DNA of 64,000 nt, from the NCBI RefSeq assembly GCF_027694345.1, contig NZ_JAQEVU010000002.1, positions 214,506 through 278,505 of the forward strand. The letters run 5' to 3'. The translations under genes were made by a program, and so were the position numbers. The notes under the pieces were generated by a model. It was not told the DNA's origin. It did not search any database and saw only the letters and a list, made by a program, of their open reading frames with translations. The stretch comes from Varibaculum timonense_A. GTDB taxonomy: Bacteria > Actinomycetota > Actinomycetes > Actinomycetales > Actinomycetaceae. Below, piece by piece: positions 34,005 through 42,908 of this stretch (its first letter is position 1; the number at the start of each line of letters is the position of its first letter).

Positions 34005-37000
34005 ATGGTCAGGGAAGTTACTTTAGCCTCAAGGCTGCGAGCTAGCGGGGTCAGCGAGGTCGAACGCGCTGAAAAGTGGCTTGCTAGCAACGGATTGGCT
34101 CCTCTAGTCGAGCGCGAAGATTTCTGGCATGACCTGGCTGCCTGTGCGCAACCTGACCAGGTATTACTTTGTTTAATGAACCTTTTCGAGGCAGTAGATT
34201 CAGCGAAAAGTCTCTTGGGTGATAACCCTCAGCAGCTTTCCCTAATTATTGCTTTATGTGGTTTATCTAGGTATTGTGCAGACTACCTGATTGCGCACCC
34301 CTCGCTGCTAGAGAAACTTCAAGTCAAATCCTTGCAGAGTTACTGGGACGGGGAACGTTACCTGGTAGAGCAAGAGCTTGCTATGGTGTCTCGGTTCCGC
34401 GAGACTGCCCGGGAATATATTTTGCGCGCGGTTGGGGCTAGAGAAATCCGGGAAGATACTTGGGTGGCGACGCAATGCGACCTTAATGATTTGCGGCGGG
34501 CTTATCGCTTTCAGCTATTACAGATTGTTGCCGAGGACGCGCTACACCCCGACCCGTTAGCTTTCTTTTCAGTGGTTGCCGCTAAACTTGCCGCTCTTAC
34601 TGACGCTACCTTAGAGGGGGCTCTGGCGCTTTCGCGTAGCCAATATGATTCGCAAGGAGAGGTAGATTTTGCGGTGATTGCCCTGGGGAAAACCGGGGCG
34701 GGGGAGCTTAACTATCACAGTGATATTGACCTGATTTATGTTGCCGAACCGGCTGCTTGCAGCAATCTGGGTGAGGATGAAGCGCTTAGGGTTGCGTCTC
34801 GTATGGCGATTGGGATTTCGGCTGCCTGTTGCGGCCCGGGAATCGAGATGCCACTGTGGCCAATCGATTTAGCGTTGCGTCCCGAGGGGCAGGATGGGGC
34901 TACTTGTCGCACGGTAGCTGCCCACGAAAAATACTATAAAAAATGGGCTAAGACCTGGGAGTTTCAGGCACTACTGAAAGCTAGAGCGGCCGCCGGGGAT
35001 AAAAGAGTGGGGAAAGCCTATATCGACACGGTGTGGCCAATGGTGTGGAGTGCCGTCGAACGGGAGGGCTTTTTTACCGACACTCGAGCTATGAGACGGC
35101 GGGTTGAAGACTCTATTCCTGCCGAAACTGCTGGTCGGGAAATAAAATTAGGGCCTGGCGGGCTGCGAGATATCGAGTTCTCGGTGCAGCTGATGCAAAT
35201 GGTTCATGGGAGAACTGATGAGAGCCTACGGGTTCGCCCCACTTTGCAAGCCTTAGATGCTTTAGCGCAGGGGGGATATATCGGCAGGGATTCTGCGCGC
35301 AAGCTAGCAGATGCCTATCGTTTCTTGCGGGTTGTAGAGCATCGAATGCAGATGCAGAGAATGAGCCGTACCCATTTATTTCCTCAAAACCCCCAGGATG
35401 AACGCCGGGTAGGCAGGTCTTTGGGAATAGACCGCTTCGGTAAACGGGGGCAACTTAGCAAGTATTGGGAAAAGTTGAAACCGCAAATACGTGCTTTGCA
35501 GCAAGATATTTTTTATCGCCCTTTGCTGCCGGCAACTGCTGGTTTATCTAAAGAGGAAGCTGCTTTGAATCCGCAAGCGGCCACCGATCGTCTACGGCTT
35601 GCCGGTTATCTAGATCCGCGGGGCGCTCTGGGGCATATTGGAGCGCTCACCGGTGGGGTTTCGCGACGTAGCCAAATCCAACGACACATTTTGCCGGTGT
35701 TACTTGGTTGGTTGGCGGAAGGTCCTTCTCCTGATGCCGGGTTACTACGTTTTCGCCGTCTTTCGGAATCTATTGGGGAATCTCACTGGTATATGCGCCT
35801 TTTGCGTGATTCTTCCCGGGTTGCCCACCGCTTGTGTATCATTTTGTCGCTCAGTCCTTATATTGCCGAGCGTCTGGAACATGTTCCGGAAGCGGTGCAG
35901 TGGCTAGACGATGATGAAAAGCTCACTCCGCGCACTTTTAGCCAGCTTTTCACCGAGATGGAGGCGCTTTCGCGCCGTCACCAAACTACTGGTGAGGCTA
36001 TTGATCGGATTAGGCAAGCTCGGGGACGGGAGTTGTTGCGTTGCGCCCTTAGAGATGTTGTGGATTGTCTAGATCCGATTTCTTCCCAGGCAGCGATTAC
36101 TGACATTAACGATGCCACTATTGCTAGCGCTAGTGAAGTTATTTTGCGAGAGCTGGCGGAGAAAGAAAAGCTATTACCTCGCATTGCCCTGGTGGCGATG
36201 GGGCGCGGGGGAGGACGCGAATGCGCCTATGCCTCAGATGCTGATCTTTTGGTGGTTCATTCCCCTCTGATTGATTCACGTTGGAGTAGCCAGGGGGCGG
36301 TGACTTCTACTTTGGCTCCTATTTTGACCCCGGGGGAATCTCCCACTGTCTTGCGGTCAAATGCTAAACTTCCTGCTCCGGAGGCTGCTAGAATTGCCGC
36401 TTTGTTTGCTACCCGTTTGCAAGAGGAGATGAATCGCTCATCTACTTCTCCCAGTTTAAAAGTTGATTATTCGCTGCGCCCCGAGGGAGCTGATGGGGCT
36501 TTATCTCGTTCTTTGGATGCTTTGCGTGACTATTATGAACGTTGGGCTGAGCCCTGGGAGTTGCAAGCCTTGCTGCGAGCTCGGGTATTTTGCGGGGATC
36601 GGGATTTAATGGATAGTTTCACCAAAATTATTAATCCGATTCGCTACGGAACGGCAATAGACGAGGGTGGCATTCGGCAGATTCGCCTACTCAAGGCACG
36701 TATGGAAAATGAACGGGTTCCGGGAGGGCAAGACGCTTCTTTGCATGTGAAACTCGGTCCGGGAGGGCTTAGTGATGTGGAGTGGATTGCCCAATTATTA
36801 CAGTTACAAAATGCAGCTTCTTGTCCCAGCTTGCAGGTAACCGGTACTTTACAGGCACTAGAAGCAGCCAGGGCGCAAGGTTTAATATCTGAGTCTGCCG
36901 GTTCTTATTTGCGGGATGCTTGGATGATGGCGTGCCGAGTTCGCTGCGGTAATGTGCTGGTAACTAACCGTATCAGTGGCAATAAACTTGATTATTTACC

Positions 37001-37139
37001 TACGGCAGCCGGATATGCTCATGCTTTGGCTCGGCTGCTCGGATATTGTCCGGGAACCGAAAATGATTTACGGGAAGATTATTTACGCCGGGCGCGCCGG
37101 GCTCGCGCGGTAATGGAAAGAGTGTTTTACAACTCGTAA
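34005..37139 (+). CDS. glnE: GlnE, bifunctional glutamine synthetase adenylyltransferase/adenylyl-removing enzyme
   Basis: 1044-residue protein with two nucleotidyltransferase halves. The N-terminal half has LGKTGAGELNYHSDIDLIYV near residue 225 and the C-terminal half MGRGGGRECAYASDADLLVV near 727, the two G-G-x-E...SD-D active sites; helical regulatory domains lie between. It adds AMP to, or removes it from, GlnA1. It lies next to a GlnA2 lacking the target tyrosine, as in mycobacteria, so its substrate must be encoded outside this window. Length is normal. Confidence 0.95.
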   Translation: MVREVTLASRLRASGVSEVERAEKWLASNGLAPLVEREDFWHDLAACAQPDQVLLCLMNLFEAVDSAKSLLGDNPQQLSLIIALCGLSRYCADYLIAHPSLLEKLQVKSLQSYWDGERYLVEQELAMVSRFRETAREYILRAVGAREIREDTWVATQCDLNDLRRAYRFQLLQIVAEDALHPDPLAFFSVVAAKLAALTDATLEGALALSRSQYDSQGEVDFAVIALGKTGAGELNYHSDIDLIYVAEPAACSNLGEDEALRVASRMAIGISAACCGPGIEMPLWPIDLALRPEGQDGATCRTVAAHEKYYKKWAKTWEFQALLKARAAAGDKRVGKAYIDTVWPMVWSAVEREGFFTDTRAMRRRVEDSIPAETAGREIKLGPGGLRDIEFSVQLMQMVHGRTDESLRVRPTLQALDALAQGGYIGRDSARKLADAYRFLRVVEHRMQMQRMSRTHLFPQNPQDERRVGRSLGIDRFGKRGQLSKYWEKLKPQIRALQQDIFYRPLLPATAGLSKEEAALNPQAATDRLRLAGYLDPRGALGHIGALTGGVSRRSQIQRHILPVLLGWLAEGPSPDAGLLRFRRLSESIGESHWYMRLLRDSSRVAHRLCIILSLSPYIAERLEHVPEAVQWLDDDEKLTPRTFSQLFTEMEALSRRHQTTGEAIDRIRQARGRELLRCALRDVVDCLDPISSQAAITDINDATIASASEVILRELAEKEKLLPRIALVAMGRGGGRECAYASDADLLVVHSPLIDSRWSSQGAVTSTLAPILTPGESPTVLRSNAKLPAPEAARIAALFATRLQEEMNRSSTSPSLKVDYSLRPEGADGALSRSLDALRDYYERWAEPWELQALLRARVFCGDRDLMDSFTKIINPIRYGTAIDEGGIRQIRLLKARMENERVPGGQDASLHVKLGPGGLSDVEWIAQLLQLQNAASCPSLQVTGTLQALEAARAQGLISESAGSYLRDAWMMACRVRCGNVLVTNRISGNKLDYLPTAAGYAHALARLLGYCPGTENDLREDYLRRARRARAVMERVFYNS

Positions 37140-37149
37140 AGGAGCGGTT

Positions 37150-37857
37150 ATGAAACTGGTGTTAATGCGTCATGGGCAAACTAACGCCAATATTACTGGT
37201 GCGCTTGATACTGCCGAACCAGGTTTCCCACTTAATGCGGCGGGACAAAAGCAGGTGCAAGCAGCAGTAAAGACTTGGGGAGAACTCGGTCTGCCAGACC
37301 CTCAACTTATTGTGACTTCTAATCTGATTCGCACCCATCAAAGTGCGTTACCCTTTGAAGAACGTTTCGGTCTTGTCCACGTGGAAAGTGCAGATGCGAA
37401 CGAGATTCAGGCGGGGCACTTGGAAATGGCTACCGATATGGAATCGGTTGAGAAATATGTGCGCACGATTGGCTCCTGGATGCAGGGGCAGACCGATTTA
37501 CAAATGGAGGGGGCACAAACCGGTGTTCAAACTTTGACTCGCTTTAATCGGGTAATTGCTAAGGTCGCGCAGCAGGTAGCTAGTGATGGCTGTGCGCTAG
37601 TTATTGCGCACGGGGCTATTATTCGTTACTGGGCTTATATGAATACCCCGGAGGTTACTTTTGCCCTTGCGGCTACGAAACCGGTTTCTAATGCGTCTTT
37701 ATCTGTTTTCGAGGGCGAGCCGGGGCGCTTTTCTGCTCGGATTTGGTCTTCGCGTCCGGTAGAGCAGTGGCAGGTAGATGAGAACCTTACGCAGCTGCGA
37801 ACTTCAAAAGAACTATTGGATAAACTGCTGGGCAGCCCCAAAACGCCTGGAAAATAG
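37150..37857 (+). CDS. histidine phosphatase family protein (phosphoglycerate-mutase-like)
   Basis: 235 residues. Catalytic LMRHGQTNAN at residues 4-13 and the second histidine in VIAHGAIIRYW near 156. It belongs to the dPGM-like branch; the substrate is unknown and glycolytic mutase activity should not be assumed. The ATG has AAAGGAG upstream and lies 10 nt after glnE, so they are likely co-transcribed. The last codons double as one arm of the terminator. Confidence 0.85.
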   Translation: MKLVLMRHGQTNANITGALDTAEPGFPLNAAGQKQVQAAVKTWGELGLPDPQLIVTSNLIRTHQSALPFEERFGLVHVESADANEIQAGHLEMATDMESVEKYVRTIGSWMQGQTDLQMEGAQTGVQTLTRFNRVIAKVAQQVASDGCALVIAHGAIIRYWAYMNTPEVTFALAATKPVSNASLSVFEGEPGRFSARIWSSRPVEQWQVDENLTQLRTSKELLDKLLGSPKTPGK

Positions 37858-37886
37858 GTAAGACCAGTTGGGGCTGCCCAGTTTTT
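37828..37886 (+). terminator. intrinsic terminator overlapping the 3' end of the coding region
   Basis: 14-bp arms at 37828-37841 and 37868-37881 followed by TTTTT. The left arm lies inside the last codons of the preceding gene; the loop is 26 nt and contains the stop codon. Confidence 0.7.
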
Positions 37887-37947
37887 CAGTTCTTGATTTA
37901 GCGGGCAGATATGCGACTATTAATTTCGCGCGAAAAGCCTATTTAGC

Positions 37948-38652
37948 TTATTTTCCGCGCAGCATTCTCCGGTTTATCTTAGTTTTTGCCGGATCAACCC
38001 CACCAGGTAGGCGATATGCCTTGTTCTGTAAGGATTGAAGCCTTTGGGCAACGACCGGCACTTCGTCCTTACTGATTTCTTTCTTTAGGCGATTAATAGT
38101 TTTTAGCAGTTTAGCTAGAGGAACTTGGTTTTTGCCCGAGCCGGATTGGACTTTATGAATCGGTACGGAGGGGGCTACCCGGTGGCATTTGCGTTCTTGC
38201 TCATTTAGCAGTTCACTGGCACGCGAGGAGGGGCCTTCCGAAATTAATACGATACCCGGTCTGCCTACTAATCGATATACCAGGTCTTGTTTACGGTTAA
38301 AGGCTACCGGTTCTTCCTCTACAATCCAGCCGCGTTTAATGGAACGTAAAATCGCATAAACGTTGCCTTTTACTCCCTCTAGCTGTTTGTACATGGCGCT
38401 ATTAGCTAGCCGGGTGAGCAGGGTAGTAGCTAGCAGCATTCCCAGCGACAGGGCGATAACCATATAAAAAATGGTGCGACCGACGCTTAGTGAGCTGATT
38501 AGACAGATTACCAGCACTATTAGGGGTACTGACACAATTATGGCGAGCAGTGCCCAGCCAATCCAGGAATAGGAACGTTTAGTTACGCGGTAAATGTCCG
38601 CGAGGTTATTCCACCAGTGTTTCTTTTTCTGCGGGTTATTTTGTGTAGTCAT
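37948..38652 (-). CDS. DUF4191-like membrane protein
   Basis: 234 residues with two adjacent membrane helices (about 32-54 and 59-80) and a long basic cytosolic tail. It corresponds in layout and genomic neighbourhood to mycobacterial Rv2219, near the glutamine synthetase genes. The function is unknown. It is convergent with the phosphatase gene. Confidence 0.8.
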   Translation of the reverse strand: MTTQNNPQKKKHWWNNLADIYRVTKRSYSWIGWALLAIIVSVPLIVLVICLISSLSVGRTIFYMVIALSLGMLLATTLLTRLANSAMYKQLEGVKGNVYAILRSIKRGWIVEEEPVAFNRKQDLVYRLVGRPGIVLISEGPSSRASELLNEQERKCHRVAPSVPIHKVQSGSGKNQVPLAKLLKTINRLKKEISKDEVPVVAQRLQSLQNKAYRLPGGVDPAKTKINRRMLRGK

Positions 38653-38788
38653 GATGGTCTAAGCCTATCGAAAAAATTGGGAATTCTGGTATTAGCGAAG
38701 TAATCCCCAGGCACTGATTGCTGTGAGCGCTACTGGAGCCTGTGGAAAACAAGGTGACAGCAGGAATCGAATCTGCTGGGGTGAGGGT

Positions 38789-39799
38789 ATGGAAACTAGA
38801 TGCATACTCAAAAATGCCGCTAACCCCAAAGTTAGGGAACAAGAAATTAGGACGGATAAATCGGGCAGACAATGGCTTGCCATTTCCGTCGATACTAATG
38901 CCTTATCGATTTTGCAACAGATAGTGCCGAGCGGAAAACCGCATTTTCCCTGTCCGCATCTCATAGAAGACGCGCAAGGAAAGAACTGGCTGCTGCGACC
39001 AGTTTTAAGAACTGGAAAGGGAGGAGGCGAGGACGCAATTGCGAAACCTCCTTCCAAGGGCAGGGAGATAGAAAAGTCTATGTTTTTGGCATCGGGTTCT
39101 GCTCGGAAAGAAAGCACTGCTAACGTTTTAGACTCTACTGTTTTGGTGGGTGATAGTTCTTCGCCAAGATTACGGGAGAATCTCCAGGATTTACCCGCTC
39201 AGGGTGCGCTTGAAAAAGATGCCGCAAACCTTTTAGAGCCAGCTGCTATACCCAAAACTTTCTCCTTTGTGCCCGCTAAACCTAGTAATAGCCCGTTTTC
39301 TGAAGCTAAAAAAGCACTTCCTGACCCAAGGGGGAATCCTGGCGCTTTGAGGGGGAAAAATTCGCTATTGCATAGGGCGGGTAATCCCCTGGTCATTCAG
39401 ACGGAAAAGCCCTCACTTTTCGGGGCGTCTCCTGCGGGTAGTAAACGACCATCTTCGTTTGCTCCCCAAGTCGCAGTAACTGAAGCGGGGGCGATAGCTC
39501 CGGCAAGTTCTAAAAAGAAACCGGTTGTGGGACTGGGTTTTACCGATTCTTCAAATTTGGAGGATGACTGTTCAGTAAATGCCGCTGAAACCTATCTAGT
39601 TAAACCTGCTTGGGAGCGCCTGAAAACAAAAGCGAGTGGGAAAGCATCCAGTAAAGCAGCTGGTATAGGCGGGGGCGATAAGGTGGCAATAGTTGCTGAA
39701 CCCCTAGAAGCCTGGAAACTGTGGATGCGTCCTTTCCTTGCTTTTATATCGGTAGTTTTAGTGCTAGCGGGTTCTTGGCAGCTAGCAGGAGGTCTATAG
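38789..39799 (+). CDS. unknown protein with disordered middle and C-terminal membrane anchor
   Basis: About 336 residues. The first 75 form a compact-looking segment with cysteines (TRCILKN, HFPCPHL). Residues 80-300 are Ser/Ala/Pro/Lys-rich and probably disordered. A single hydrophobic helix at the very end (PFLAFISVVLVLAGSWQLAGGL) suggests a tail anchor with the rest in the cytosol. ATG at 38789 has GGGTGAGGG just upstream; an earlier in-frame start at 38723 lacks support. I do not recognise the family. It is convergent with the stomatin-like gene. Confidence 0.55.
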   Translation: METRCILKNAANPKVREQEIRTDKSGRQWLAISVDTNALSILQQIVPSGKPHFPCPHLIEDAQGKNWLLRPVLRTGKGGGEDAIAKPPSKGREIEKSMFLASGSARKESTANVLDSTVLVGDSSSPRLRENLQDLPAQGALEKDAANLLEPAAIPKTFSFVPAKPSNSPFSEAKKALPDPRGNPGALRGKNSLLHRAGNPLVIQTEKPSLFGASPAGSKRPSSFAPQVAVTEAGAIAPASSKKKPVVGLGFTDSSNLEDDCSVNAAETYLVKPAWERLKTKASGKASSKAAGIGGGDKVAIVAEPLEAWKLWMRPFLAFISVVLVLAGSWQLAGGL

Positions 39800-39828
39800 C
39801 CAAACCTCCCGCTAACTGTGAATTTTTT
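39784..39828 (+). terminator. terminator after the tail-anchored gene
   Basis: AGC-x-GGAGGT / ACCTCC-x-GCT stem with one mismatch and a 10-nt loop; T6 follows at 39823-39828. The left arm is in the coding end. Confidence 0.45.
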
Positions 39829-39843
39829 AGGTAATATCCGGCA

Positions 39844-40776
39844 TTATTCCCCTTGACCAGCAGCTTTTATGCCTGCTACTAGGGAGTTACGGATTTCTTC
39901 CATAGTGTTAGTAACTCCATTTGGATTGGAGGGCAACATCAAGGTTTGGGACTTGGAGTATTTTGCGACCTCAGCCAAGGTGTCGAAGTATTGCGTCATT
40001 AACAGGATTTGCTGTGCCTGATCCCCAATGCCGGCATCGCGCAAAGATTCGTACTGTTCAACCAAGCCTTCTACGATAGCGCGCCTTTGTAGGGCGATTC
40101 CTTCACCTTGGAGACGTTTCGATTCGGCGTCCGCTTCTGCTTGTTTAACCAGTTTGATTTTATCGGCTTCTGCTAGTTGGATAGCCGCTTCCCGTTCACG
40201 CTGTGCCGCGTTGATAGAGTTCATAGATTCCCGAACCCGTTGATCGGGATTTATGTCGGTAACCAGTGAGTTTACGATTTTGAATCCGTAACGTGCCATC
40301 TGCTCTCCCAAAGAAATCTCAATCTCTTGGGCAATCGTGTCTTTAGAGGAAAATGCTTCATCTAAGTTCAGCTGGGAGAGGGAGGAACGTACCCGGTCGA
40401 AAACGTAGGAAGTAATCTGTTGGTTAGGGTTGGATAAGGAATAGAACGAGGCCGCCGAATCTTGCACCTGGAACTGTACTGATACCGGAATAGACACAAA
40501 CACGTTGTCTTTGGTTTTGGTTTCCACCACCAAATCAAGTTGCTGGATTCTCCGTTCTACTTTCTTTGCGATTCGGTCAATAACTGGGATTTTGATATGA
40601 AGCCCAGGGCTGCAAACTCGTTTGAATTTTCCGAACCGCTCGATTATGGCTTCGGTTTGTTGCTTAACGATGAAAATAGCTGAGAACAATAGGCAGACCA
40701 GCAGGAGAAGAACAAGGACGATAATGATTGTGTGCGTACTGCTCTGAGCAAAGATTGCATTTAATGTTTGGAACAA
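39844..40776 (-). CDS. SPFH/band 7 (stomatin-like) membrane protein
   Basis: 310 residues. N-terminal membrane helix (about 17-39), then a band 7 domain (about 42-220: EAIIERFGKFKRVCSPGLHIKIP) and an Ala/Glu/Arg-rich helix (about 190-230) for oligomerisation. Related proteins (QmcA, mycobacterial Rv1488) form membrane scaffolds. No NfeD-type partner is seen next to it. TTG start with AAAGGAG 8 nt upstream. Confidence 0.9.
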   Translation of the reverse strand: MFQTLNAIFAQSSTHTIIIVLVLLLLVCLLFSAIFIVKQQTEAIIERFGKFKRVCSPGLHIKIPVIDRIAKKVERRIQQLDLVVETKTKDNVFVSIPVSVQFQVQDSAASFYSLSNPNQQITSYVFDRVRSSLSQLNLDEAFSSKDTIAQEIEISLGEQMARYGFKIVNSLVTDINPDQRVRESMNSINAAQREREAAIQLAEADKIKLVKQAEADAESKRLQGEGIALQRRAIVEGLVEQYESLRDAGIGDQAQQILLMTQYFDTLAEVAKYSKSQTLMLPSNPNGVTNTMEEIRNSLVAGIKAAGQGE

Positions 40777-40996
40777 GCGCGTTCTCCTTTAAAACGAGTT
40801 TTCATACGGACAATTGCAGAATATCAAACTAGGTTCTTTTTCCCGCGTGCAGTTTCACTACGGTAGTTTCTCCCAGGCTCAGCCGGTATTGAATGATAAT
40901 AGGTGAATAATCCAAGGTAAGGGCGGCTGTGAGCAGCCCCACGCAAAGCCAGTTTGGCAAATCTAAGGTCTTTATAGATATACTTTCATACGCAAC

Positions 40997-41069
40997 GCGG
41001 ATGTAGCTCAGTTGGTAGAGCATCACCTTGCCAAGGTGAGGGTCGCGAGTTCGAGTCTCGTCATCCGCT
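40997..41069 (+). tRNA. tRNA-Gly (GCC)
   Basis: Full cloverleaf: acceptor GCGGATG/CATCCGC, anticodon loop TTGCCAA giving GCC, T-loop TTCGAGT. CCA is not encoded. Confidence 0.97.
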
Positions 41070-41110
41070 CGTTTTAAAGGGCGTCGCCAAGCGCGGCGCT
41101 CTTTGATTAT

Positions 41111-41181
41111 GGTGGGTTGGTCGAGTGGTTAGGCAGCGGCCTGCAAAGCCGTGTACACGGGTTCGAATCCCGTACCCACCT
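41111..41181 (+). tRNA. tRNA-Cys (GCA)
   Basis: Acceptor GGTGGGT/ACCCACC, anticodon loop CTGCAAA giving GCA, T stem ACGGG/CCCGT with loop TTCGAAT. CCA is not encoded. Confidence 0.96.
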
Positions 41182-41182
41182 C

Positions 41183-41259
41183 GGGCGATTGGCGCAGCTG
41201 GTTAGCGCGTTTCCTTGACACGGAAGAGGTCGCTGGTTCGAGTCCAGTATCGCCCACCA
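41183..41259 (+). tRNA. tRNA-Val (GAC)
   Basis: Acceptor GGGCGAT/ATCGCCC, anticodon loop TTGACAC giving GAC, T-loop TTCGAGT, CCA encoded. It starts one base after tRNA-Cys, so the tRNAs form one transcript. Confidence 0.97.
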
Positions 41260-41260
41260 A

Positions 41261-41278
41261 GGCTGGTTATTACCGGCT
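41261..41278 (+). terminator. short hairpin after the tRNA cluster
   Basis: GGCTGGT-TATT-ACCGGCT, 7 bp with two wobbles; a pyrimidine-rich run with T5 follows about 30 nt on. Weak. Confidence 0.3.
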
Positions 41279-41378
41279 ATCTATCCGCTTTCCTCCCTCT
41301 TTTTAGGTGGATTAGCTCTAGAGACCTAGAGGCGGGGGTAGCGCTTTAAGCAGGGGCAAGACCTAAAACCAGGATTGC

Positions 41379-41750
41379 TTACTTAGAGTAATCAGCTCCT
41401 TCAACGGTGTCTCCTGGTTTTGGGGAGACGCTATTTTTTAGGGCTTGCCCGGAATCGCTAGCAGCTTGTGCCCAGGCATCTAGTTCTTCCTGTATGGTTT
41501 GACGAATCATTTGCTTGGGGTTGTAGCGAGAAAAATTGATATTGCGCAGCATTTTTAGGTTTTCTAAATCTTCAGGGGTGAGTGCGCTAAAGTCTCCAGA
41601 AGACTCCCGTCGCATTTTTGCTGACCAGGCTTGTATAGAGGCTAATAAATGTCGTAGCCCTGTCAGAGCTTGCGCAACATTTTTCGGTCCTAAAACCAAA
41701 GCGGCAATCACCGCCAGTACCAAGAACTCGCTACCACTGATGCCAAACAT
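41379..41750 (-). CDS. tatB: TatB-like twin-arginine translocase subunit
   Basis: 123 residues: a single N-terminal membrane helix (ISGSEFLVLAVIAALVLGP), then an amphipathic helix (NVAQALTGLRHLLASIQAWS) and a charged tail, the TatA/TatB layout. The length and the MFGISGSEFLVLAVIAALVL start suit TatB, which recognises folded twin-arginine substrates with TatC. No tatC or tatA is adjacent. The ATG has CGGAG upstream. Confidence 0.85.
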   Translation of the reverse strand: MFGISGSEFLVLAVIAALVLGPKNVAQALTGLRHLLASIQAWSAKMRRESSGDFSALTPEDLENLKMLRNINFSRYNPKQMIRQTIQEELDAWAQAASDSGQALKNSVSPKPGDTVEGADYSK

Positions 41751-41906
41751 TACGCATTCACTCCGCTAGCAATATGCATAAAACTACTCTAGGTTAGTTA
41801 AGAGATTTTTTACCAATAGAAAATACTGATTTTGAACTAAAACCGATATTTATAAACATCCGCAATAGATATAGATAACGAAACCTGTCTCGGGTCACCC
41901 CAAAAG

Positions 41907-41994
41907 TGCGCGGGAAGGGACTTGAACCCTCACGACCGTTAAGTTGGTCACTAGCACCTCAAGCTAGCGCGTCTACCGATTCCGCCACCCGCGC
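41907..41994 (-). tRNA. tRNA-Leu (GAG)
   Basis: Minus-strand class II tRNA with a long variable arm. Acceptor GCGCGGG/CCCGCGC, anticodon loop TTGAGGT giving GAG, T-loop TTCAAGT. Confidence 0.95.
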
Positions 41995-42185
41995 TCAAGG
42001 ACACCAGAGAGATTAGCACACCTTGTAGCTTGCATGAAAAATGAAACCTAAAATATGAGCTGGGACACTATATGGAAAAGCGCTTTACTGAGCCTTTGTG
42101 AATTGCGTAAGCACAAAAATGCCTACAATAGGGCAGGGAGTCACGTTCTAGAGCTATTTACCTCGGGATAGAAACGGAAAAGCGG

Positions 42186-42908
42186 ATGGAAAAGCATACT
42201 TTCGACACTGTGGTGTTCGATATGGACGGTACTTTGACCGATTCGGTTCCCCTTATTACCCAGGGAATTAGAGAAGTTATTTCCCACTATAATCTTCCCA
42301 GTCAAAGCCCTCAGCAGCTAAAACGGTTCGTAGGTCCGCCGCTGCGTCTAGGATTTAAAACCTATCTAGATTTAGAAGAAGACCGACTTGATGAAGCTGT
42401 TGAAATATACAGGCGTTTTTACCGTCCTCGGATGAGGCAGACTCCGCTCTTTGCGGGGATTAAAAAAATGCTTGCGCAACTGCACTCGGCAGGTCTAAAA
42501 ACGGCGATTGCGTCCTCTAAACTTGAGGAACTGGTAATCGAGATAGCTCGCGCTAGTGGGATAAGTCCCTACCTGGATGTGATTGCCGGAACCAGGGAAA
42601 CCCCCGGCACTAGCGCTGAAAATCCTAGTGATGTTGCTAATCCGCTAACTCGGCGCGGCAAAGAAGGGGTTATTCGCTATGCCCTGTCCCAGCTGGGCAA
42701 TACTTCCCAGCTGGAAAAGACAGTGCTGGTTGGAGATCGCCAGGACGATTATCGGGCTGCAAAGAATGTCGGCATTGAGGTAATCGGGGTTTCTTGGGGC
42801 GCTGGAACCGCCGCGGAGTTCCCGGGAGCTACCTGGGTTAAGTCTGTGGAAGAGCTTACGGACATTTTGCTTTCGGGAAATAATAAAGAAAGGGATAATT
42901 TTGATTAA
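42186..42908 (+). CDS. HAD family hydrolase (phosphoglycolate phosphatase-like)
   Basis: 240 residues. Motif I VVFDMDGTLTDS (about 9-20), cap domain with FVGPPLRLGF, motif II AIASSKLEELV and motif IV VGDRQDDYRAAK. Resembles Gph and PpaX. An insertion (residues about 141-155, GTSAENPSDVANPLT) between motifs II and III is unusual. It overlaps the next gene by 8 nt, suggesting joint action on a nucleotide or sugar phosphate. A possible -10 TACAAT is at 42124-42129. Confidence 0.88.
   Translation: MEKHTFDTVVFDMDGTLTDSVPLITQGIREVISHYNLPSQSPQQLKRFVGPPLRLGFKTYLDLEEDRLDEAVEIYRRFYRPRMRQTPLFAGIKKMLAQLHSAGLKTAIASSKLEELVIEIARASGISPYLDVIAGTRETPGTSAENPSDVANPLTRRGKEGVIRYALSQLGNTSQLEKTVLVGDRQDDYRAAKNVGIEVIGVSWGAGTAAEFPGATWVKSVEELTDILLSGNNKERDNFD

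Noticed and set aside
38692..39117. 141-codon minus-strand frame opposite the tail-anchored gene
   Set aside because: It has no promoter or ribosome site, while the plus-strand frame is longer and ends in a membrane helix.
40997..41994. tRNA cluster as a possible integration site
   Set aside because: No integrase, direct repeats of a tRNA 3' end or composition shift nearby.
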